This document shows positions 6,301 through 10,767 of a DNA stretch of 13,224 nucleotides, one piece after another. This DNA comes from Bacteroidota bacterium (GTDB lineage: Bacteria; Bacteroidota; Bacteroidia; Bacteroidales; UBA1556), in the NCBI GenBank assembly GCA_003648395.1, contig QMPB01000067.1, positions 1 to 13,224 of the forward strand, written 5' to 3'. Position 1 is the first letter of the stretch, and every line of letters begins with the position of its first letter. The notes under the pieces are model-generated. The model ran no database searches. It was not told where the DNA came from and was given only the letters and a program-made list of their open reading frames with translations. Made by a program: the position numbers and the translations under genes.

Positions 6301-8036
6301 CAAATATCGGCATATCCCGCATAAAGTGTTGTATGGGTTACGGGGTCTATAATATATGGAGTAACCCAAGCGCCAACCACGTTTGGTGGAGTTATTGTAC
6401 TACTGTTTACCCAATGATTAGTTGTTCTTGCTAAATTGCCGTTTTGAGAAGATGCATATTGAGTATTTACATCTGTATAGTCAATTAAACACTCCATTCC
6501 ATCTCCACCATTTTCATCACTCCATGTTCCTGATGATAACAGTTTTGTGCCATTATCTTGAAGTCCAGTGATTGTTTCTGTAGCAACAGTTTTAGAAGTT
6601 CCTAATTTATACATTTGACTAATTATTAAGCCATTAGATTTATCAGTCCAGGTTAAGCCATCATCTGTTGATATGTAAATGCCACCATCATTACACTCAA
6701 ACAAATCACCATTGCTTCTATAAACTAGATTGTGTTTGTCAGCATGCGCAACAGCTTGATTAGCACCATCATACCAGTGATTTGCACAAGTCCATGCTGT
6801 CCCTCCGTTTGTACTTCTATGAGAATTTACCCCGCCGACTATCAATTTATTTGAATTTGAAGGTGATGTGGCTATTGATATATCATACCATCCTTGTCCA
6901 CCTAAGTCACTAGCATTAGCATTCCATCCCATTAAGTTAGTTGAACTGTATATATTTGTAAAGCTTAATCCAGAATTAGTAGATTTATATATACCTAAAA
7001 GACCATAATCTGTATTATTAGCAATCATTGCATAAACTATTGTTGAATCAGCATCGGTAACTGCTATTTCTGCCCTATACCCTGAAGTGTTTAAGGTATT
7101 AGTCCAAGTACTTCCCCAATTTGTGCTTGTATATATATCACCATATTTATCAGAACCGTATAATGTTTTAAATGAATTACCTTTATATTCTATATCTAAA
7201 AAAGCATCAGATGTTAAAAGGTTATTCCATGTTGTTCCTCCATTAGTTGTTTTATATACCCCATCATTAGTTGCTGCTATCAAAGTGTTGTCATCATTGG
7301 GGTCTAGTAAAAGCTTGTTTACTTTCTTGTTTTGTGATAAGTTATAATTTAATCCAGTGGTATTCCAAGTAAGGCCACCATCAATACTTTTTAATACACC
7401 AATACTTCTGCTTGTATATAATTTGTCTCTATCCCCAGTGGCAATATATATAGTATTAGACGTTGCATAATTAGTAGGAATAATAATAGAAGAAACTCCT
7501 AAAATATCATTTGAATCAGTCAAACATATCCAACTTGACCCATTATTAGAAGTTTTCCAAAGTCCCCCCTCAGGAGTTCCTACCCAATAAGTATTATTAT
7601 TAGTAGGATGAAATGCAATACAGTTTACTCTTCCAAGTCCATGGTAGCCACTTGTTGAGTTACTTGGCCCTAAGGAGGTCCAAGTGTTTGATGTTCCGGT
7701 AAGGGTTTGAATCCCTCCAGCTTGTTTTAAACTATTATAAACCTGCATTGCTGTTTGAGTAGGGAATTCTCCAGTTTCTTTATTTACCTGACTTTCCATA
7801 TTATATTCCCAACGTTTGAACTGCTTCCATCCAATTGCTTTTCTAGTTATTCCTTCTTTATCAATATAATGTCCGCTTCTGTCAAGGTTATACGGTTGCC
7901 AATACGTATTGAAAGCTGTTTGATAATCATAAAAATTATATTCTGTTTTGTTTTTTGGAAGGTTTTTAATCCAAGGCTGGGCTATTACTTGGCTAAATGA
8001 CCAAATAAGAGCTAAAATAAGTATAGTTCTACTCAT
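3369..8036 (-). CDS. Giant secreted T9SS cargo protein: Asp-box beta-propeller, PKD and Ig-like repeats
   Basis: A 1,555-residue exported protein. Residues 1-19 form a signal peptide (cleavage likely after VIA-19). Residues about 115-765 are a propeller region with ten Asp-box motifs of the form S/T-x-N/D-x-G-x-S/T-W at about 163, 217, 263, 304, 352, 408, 456, 581, 624 and 673, as in sortilin/Vps10 and BNR-repeat exo-enzymes. Residues about 775-860 are PKD-like. Residues 866-1050 resemble a choice-of-anchor/MAM-type jelly roll (starts FIEDFE, ends YIDDINIFG). Residues 1053-1130 are PKD-like, 1135-1403 hold three tandem repeats of about 89 residues, and 1404-1470 form one more Ig-like module. 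Residues about 1475-1555 are a type A T9SS sorting domain (IFPNPTKG, then GVYLLKI, ending KVILE). It is expected to cross the outer membrane by T9SS and be anchored or released. The propeller could bind or cleave glycans, or only bind; no catalytic residue can be assigned. It is monocistronic, flanked by serS-tail direct repeats, and no T9SS machinery gene is nearby. Confidence 0.93.
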   Translation of the reverse strand: MSRTILILALIWSFSQVIAQPWIKNLPKNKTEYNFYDYQTAFNTYWQPYNLDRSGHYIDKEGITRKAIGWKQFKRWEYNMESQVNKETGEFPTQTAMQVYNSLKQAGGIQTLTGTSNTWTSLGPSNSTSGYHGLGRVNCIAFHPTNNNTYWVGTPEGGLWKTSNNGSSWICLTDSNDILGVSSIIIPTNYATSNTIYIATGDRDKLYTSRSIGVLKSIDGGLTWNTTGLNYNLSQNKKVNKLLLDPNDDNTLIAATNDGVYKTTNGGTTWNNLLTSDAFLDIEYKGNSFKTLYGSDKYGDIYTSTNWGSTWTNTLNTSGYRAEIAVTDADSTIVYAMIANNTDYGLLGIYKSTNSGLSFTNIYSSTNLMGWNANASDLGGQGWYDISIATSPSNSNKLIVGGVNSHRSTNGGTAWTCANHWYDGANQAVAHADKHNLVYRSNGDLFECNDGGIYISTDDGLTWTDKSNGLIISQMYKLGTSKTVATETITGLQDNGTKLLSSGTWSDENGGDGMECLIDYTDVNTQYASSQNGNLARTTNHWVNSSTITPPNVVGAWVTPYIIDPVTHTTLYAGYADIWKTTNKGTSWTKISTMNSSDKINSMAISSSNTSVLYVADPSNIWKTTNGGTSWTTITGTLPFSYSSITYIAIKSTDPNTVWVTLSGYNSDNVYKTTNGGTTWTNISTGLPSVPLYSIVQDTTVSSSEMLYVGTQLGVYYKYGTDNWQEYNPNLPKVRIGELEIYYNSNPQNNKLRAATYGRGLWEIEPYDANSSAPLTSFNTSNTFICTSDTVLFTDASSFSPTSWYWVFTPNNVTFINGTSASSQNPEVKFPNSGYYNVSLTATNGNGSDTKTINDIIKVGGFQTPFIEDFETTSTTLSNWKTNNPDNLSSWVLVNTSGNGNSTRSAAMNYYSNNHSGQRDDFITPTINLSSLVTATLQYKHAYTRYSASSTDSLIIYISGNCGVTWNRLASYGEGGTGNFATAPDATYTQSASFTPTSANEWCGSAIGADCDSIDISAYAGNDNVVIAFQGYDNYGNNLYIDDINIFGSTTITVTAGFTTPSSLLCTGIQTTFTNTSNNATSYTWKENGIIISTTQDLSKTFTSAGIYTITLIANNGAFSDSISQVITVNPSPSQAAIPTGASTICTNSITTSNYSTTGSTSALAYIWSLYPSTAGTISGSTTNAVVTWASAYTGTAYVQVKGTNTCGSGLNSDSIVINVGSTPVAASTPTGTSVLCVNPINTTYNTTSIPNASTYQWTISPSSAGVITSNGVTATVDWNNTFTGNTTVTVMGSNSCGNGSASSPLNVSINAIPGSTATPTGPNSLCKNNNNTNYYVSPTNYATSYNWTLSPSSAGVISGNSTNAVINWDNQYVGQTNIKVSATNNCGTGPYSNNYGVMINNTPTTPTISNSFDTLFSSSSAGNQWYYSNSAISGATNYYYIANNNGNYYVKVTNSSGCSSSSSNYYYNSVGITNSDFKSSIKIFPNPTKGIINISGENIINIEVMNVHGQKINEYKNSPKSKNIIIDLSDNSYGVYLLKIITTDGFLLEKVILE
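3828..4634 (-). repeat. Three tandem ~89-residue Ig/PKD-like repeats within the cargo gene
   Basis: The repeats cover residues about 1135-1223, 1224-1313 and 1314-1403 of the giant protein. Each carries P-T-G-x-x-x-x-C near its start, a Y-x-W strand, then SPSSAGVI or PSTAGTI, a later V-x-W and a closing C-G-x-G. The two cysteines per repeat (for example C1237 and C1297) could form a disulfide. The repeats are clearly homologous but diverged at DNA level, so they are old duplications and not slippage products. Confidence 0.8.
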
Positions 8037-8076
8037 GAAAAGTGGTTTTAAGGATTGTTGTTATATGTTAATTAAA

Positions 8077-8100
8077 AGACTGTGAAATAAGAGACTGTGA
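8077..8100. repeat. Short direct repeat AGACTGTGA x2 in the leader of the cargo gene
   Basis: AGACTGTGA occurs at 8077-8085 and 8092-8100, offset by 15 bases, between the candidate -7 box and the start codon of the minus-strand giant gene. It may be a protein-binding pair or chance in AT-rich DNA. Confidence 0.4.
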
Positions 8101-8109
8101 TTTATTGAA

Positions 8110-8117
8110 CAAATATA
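8110..8117 (-). promoter_or_regulatory. Candidate Bacteroidota -7 box for the T9SS cargo gene
   Basis: The minus strand reads TATATTTG, a full match to the Bacteroidota -7 consensus TAnnTTTG. It lies about 74 bases upstream of the ATG at 8036. No good TTTG-type -33 element is seen 19-21 bases further upstream (only GTTAACC), so the call rests on the -7 box alone. No Shine-Dalgarno sequence precedes the ATG. Confidence 0.45.
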
Positions 8118-8159
8118 GTAATAATAATCAGTAGTGGTTAACTATTTTGATAAATAGAT

Positions 8160-8500
8160 GAATGTATTCTAAATTGCAACGGTAAATTACTAATACTCAA
8201 TATAATACGCCATGACATTATAAAAATAAATAATTATAATACGCAAATAGTCAGTGTTTTGCCTTAATTTTTTAGAGCTCAAACGCTTCAGGTTTACCCT
8301 TATTTGATTAGATATTATTGCTAGGCTTAGTCTGAGGTTCTTATTATTAATTTACTTTTAGGGTTTTTTTGCTATAGAGTTATAAATTAATAATTTACAA
8401 TATAAATGATACACCAATTACCAAAATCGATAAATAACAATAACCATAGGTGGAACTTATGGAATGAGTACTAAAAAACAGTGGAACATTGAAGGGTATT
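8160..8500. other. Non-coding stretch between the cargo gene and serS
   Basis: This AT-rich stretch has no credible gene: the longest ATG-led frames are very short (for example a 12-codon frame at about 8465) and lack family features. It contains TATAATACGC at 8204 and again near 8235, and a short motif at 8240-8262 that recurs at 10630-10648. No tRNA cloverleaf or riboswitch was recognised. Confidence 0.5.
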
Positions 8501-8554
8501 AAAAAAAGCCATAAGTGTTTTCTCAATAAAAAAAGAGAAAACACTTATGGCTTT
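8501..8554 (-). terminator. serS terminator, perfect long hairpin
   Basis: Arms 8507-8524 and 8535-8552 pair perfectly over 18 bp, extending to 20 bp with flanking A-T pairs, around a 10-base A-rich loop. Reading the minus strand, the hairpin starts 24 bases after the serS stop codon and is followed by TTTTTTT. This is a textbook intrinsic terminator. A diverged copy lies at 2936-2994 next to a serS-tail remnant. Confidence 0.9.
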
Positions 8555-8577
8555 ATAAAAAAGTTTTATAAAACGCC

Positions 8578-9849
8578 TTATTTTATATACTCAAATCCAG
8601 TATAAGGAACCAATGCTTTTGGAATACGAATTCCATCTGGAGTTTGGTTATTTTCGAGCAATGCTGCTACGATACGAGGTAGAGCCAAAGCGCTTCCATT
8701 AAGAGTATGAGCAAGTTTGGTTTTACCATTTTCATCTTTAAAGCGTAGTTTTAAGCGATTTGCTTGGTAAGATTCGAAGTTAGAAACCGAGCTAACCTCT
8801 AGCCAACGCTCTTGTGCTGCCGAATATACTTCCATATCGTAAGTAAGTGCTGCAGTAAAGCTTGTATCGCCACCACAAAGGCGTAATACGCGATAAGGTA
8901 ATTCTAGTTTTTTAAGAAGAGACTGCACATAATCGCTCATTTCTTCTAATCGAGCATAAGATTTATCTGGGTGTTCAATAACCACAATTTCTACTTTATC
9001 GAATTGATGAAGACGATTCAAACCACGAACATCTTTTCCGTATGATCCGGCCTCACGACGAAAGCATTGTGAATATGCGGTATTTCTGATGGGAAAATCT
9101 TTAGCATCAACAATAGTATCACGATATATGTTTGTAATAGGAACTTCGGCAGTAGGAATTAGGTATAAATCATCAACTCCCACATGATACATCTGCCCAT
9201 CTTTATCAGGCAATTGCCCTGTTCCGTAACCAGAGTCAGAATTTACCATCAAAGGAGGCTGCACCTCTCTAAAACCTACCGATGTAGCTTCGTCCAAAAA
9301 GAAATTGATAAGAGCACGTTGTAGGCGAGCACCCTGCCCTTTATAAACAGGAAAACCTGCGCCAGTAATTTTATTACCAAGCTCAAAATCTATAATATCG
9401 TATTTATCAGTTAGCTCCCAATGAGGTTTTGCACCATCATAAAGTTTAGGAATTTCTCCAACAGTTTTTATGGTTTCATTATCATTTTCTGAATTACCAG
9501 CAGGAACACTCTCGTGAGGAATATTTGGCACTTTTAATAATAAATCCGTAGTTTTATTTTTCAGATGAGCCAATTCTTCAGTTAAAGTTTTAGCTAATTC
9601 CTTTAAAGTACCAGTTTCTGCTTTTTTAGCATTAGCCTCCTCAATTCTCCCTGATTTAAAAAGTCCACCAATTTCTTTAGCAATATTTTTACTTTTTGCT
9701 AATGTTTCGTCAAGCTTTTTCTGAGTACTCTTTCTGGCCTCGTCAAAAGAAATAATATTATCTAAAATTTCAGTATTCTTGAAATTCTTAACGTTTAATA
9801 GTTTAATTACTTTTTCTTTATTTTCTTTTATAAATGGTATTAAAAGCAT
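8578..9849 (-). CDS. serS: Serine--tRNA ligase
   Basis: A 423-residue class II aminoacyl-tRNA synthetase that charges tRNA-Ser (and tRNA-Sec where present) with serine in the cytoplasm. The N-terminal 105 residues form the long antiparallel coiled coil that grips the tRNA variable arm (charged heptad-like stretch about 35-105). The catalytic core has TAE (233-235) for serine recognition. Motif 2 is at about 263-285, beginning FRREAGSYGKD. CGGDTSF is at 325-331, and motif 3 at 384-399 begins NGSALALPR. The length is normal for a bacterial SerRS, and the start sits 36 bases after the upstream hydrolase gene, so the two are probably one transcript. A perfect terminator follows. The last 18 codons and the terminator also exist as a degraded copy at 2936-3077, but this copy is complete. 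Confidence 0.98.
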   Translation of the reverse strand: MLLIPFIKENKEKVIKLLNVKNFKNTEILDNIISFDEARKSTQKKLDETLAKSKNIAKEIGGLFKSGRIEEANAKKAETGTLKELAKTLTEELAHLKNKTTDLLLKVPNIPHESVPAGNSENDNETIKTVGEIPKLYDGAKPHWELTDKYDIIDFELGNKITGAGFPVYKGQGARLQRALINFFLDEATSVGFREVQPPLMVNSDSGYGTGQLPDKDGQMYHVGVDDLYLIPTAEVPITNIYRDTIVDAKDFPIRNTAYSQCFRREAGSYGKDVRGLNRLHQFDKVEIVVIEHPDKSYARLEEMSDYVQSLLKKLELPYRVLRLCGGDTSFTAALTYDMEVYSAAQERWLEVSSVSNFESYQANRLKLRFKDENGKTKLAHTLNGSALALPRIVAALLENNQTPDGIRIPKALVPYTGFEYIK

Positions 9850-9885
9850 AATTTTATGGTATTAAAAGTGTTGTTAATCAGTTTA

Positions 9886-10542
9886 TTATAATTGTTCTGA
9901 AATACTTACAAAAGGATTATTAGTTTTCTCGTGACCGATGGTGGTACTTGGTCCGTGGCCTGATAATACTTTTACTCCACTAGGGAGCACATAAAGTTTA
10001 TCGATAATACTACGTGCAAGTAAGTCAAAATTCCCAGTTGGCAAATCTGTTCTACCAATACTTTCTCTAAAAAGCACATCACCAACAATTATAAACATAT
10101 CGTCTTTAGAATAAAAGCAAATACTACCATCGGCATGGCCAGGAGCATATATAACTTTAAGGCTACTATTTCCAAATTTAACAGTATCACCATCTTTGAC
10201 CGTAGTTTCTGGTTTTATAAGATTATCAAGAGAAAACCCCAAAGATTTGGCATGACTCTCAGCATTATCAAAAAACAAATCGCTATGTATACTTGCATAA
10301 GCTTTTATCCCATATTTAGTAATAATAGCATTATTACCAACAATATGATCTACATGTGCATGAGTATAATATAAGCCCTTAATTGTTAGATTTTCTTCAG
10401 AAATAAAATCAAATAATTCTACGTTTTCAGATTCATTACTATTACCAGCATCAATTATTATTGCTGATTTACTATCATCATACACAACGAAAGTATTTAG
10501 TTGAAATGGATTAAAAACAAATGTCTTTATTTTCATTTTCAT
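9886..10542 (-). CDS. Metallo-beta-lactamase-fold hydrolase (glyoxalase II-like)
   Basis: A 218-residue cytoplasmic hydrolase of the MBL fold, in the small glyoxalase II-like (YcbL/GloB-type) branch. The metal ligands are all visible: HAHVDH (H61, H63, D65, H66), H136 in APGHADGS, D155 in VGDVLF, and H196 in LSGHGPST. GRTDLPTGNF (163-172) is typical of this branch. Likely substrates are thioesters such as acyl-glutathione-like compounds, but no glutathione-binding C-terminal domain is present, so the true substrate is open. No signal peptide is seen. ATG codons exist at residues 1 and 3, and the first is used by default. It is the first gene of a probable two-gene minus-strand operon with serS, with a 36-base gap. 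Confidence 0.92.
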   Translation of the reverse strand: MKMKIKTFVFNPFQLNTFVVYDDSKSAIIIDAGNSNESENVELFDFISEENLTIKGLYYTHAHVDHIVGNNAIITKYGIKAYASIHSDLFFDNAESHAKSLGFSLDNLIKPETTVKDGDTVKFGNSSLKVIYAPGHADGSICFYSKDDMFIIVGDVLFRESIGRTDLPTGNFDLLARSIIDKLYVLPSGVKVLSGHGPSTTIGHEKTNNPFVSISEQL

Positions 10543-10624
10543 TTATATAAAATTCATAATGACTTACTAATTTATGTAAAATACACAATAAATGTATAAT
10601 ACCAATAGTAAGTGTATATTTATA

Positions 10625-10662
10625 ACAGCTACGCAAACAGTGTTTTACAATCTAATAGCTGT
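10625..10662. promoter_or_regulatory. Inverted repeat ACAGCTA...TAGCTGT between divergent genes
   Basis: ACAGCTA (10625-10631) and TAGCTGT (10656-10662) are perfect inverted repeats separated by 24 bases, in the 225-base region between the divergent hydrolase and envelope-protein genes. The intervening bases contain a motif shared with 8240-8262. It could be an operator or a weak hairpin. Evidence is limited to symmetry. Confidence 0.3.
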
Positions 10663-10684
10663 GATTATTATCGATAAAATTATA

Positions 10685-10717
10685 AATGAGTAATTTTCTC
10701 ATTATCCTGCAAAAATA
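10685..10717 (-). promoter_or_regulatory. Candidate promoter area of the hydrolase-serS operon
   Basis: The minus strand at 10717-10710 reads TATTTTTG, matching the -7 consensus TAnnTTTG. It would give a leader of about 160 bases before the ATG at 10542. Just downstream lies a small inverted repeat AATGAG / CTCATT (10685-10690 and 10698-10703, 7-base loop). No clear -33 element is present, so this is tentative. Confidence 0.25.
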
Positions 10718-10743
10718 ATAATTAACTTTGTTGGTTCTGAGAT

Positions 10744-10751
10744 TATATTTT
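10744..10751 (+). promoter_or_regulatory. Weak -7-like box before the envelope-protein gene
   Basis: TATATTTT matches seven of eight positions of TAnnTTTG and lies 16 bases before the ATG at 10768. That implies a very short leader. A TTTG occurs at 10727-10730, but the spacing of 13 bases is too short for the usual 19-21. Low confidence. Confidence 0.2.
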
Positions 10752-10767
10752 CACTGTAAATATTTTT

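Noticed and set aside
4039..7347. Several plus-strand open frames of 60-90 codons opposite the giant cargo gene, including 7755-8000
   Set aside because: All are antisense to a continuous 1,555-codon gene with clear domain content and have no start context or recognisable product.
8464..8502. Short frame beginning ATGAGTACT (12 codons) before the serS hairpin
   Set aside because: It is too short, has no start signal or conservation evidence, and lies next to a terminator in the opposite direction.
10135..10374. A 79-codon plus-strand frame opposite the MBL-fold hydrolase
   Set aside because: It is antisense to a gene with all metal-ligand motifs intact.
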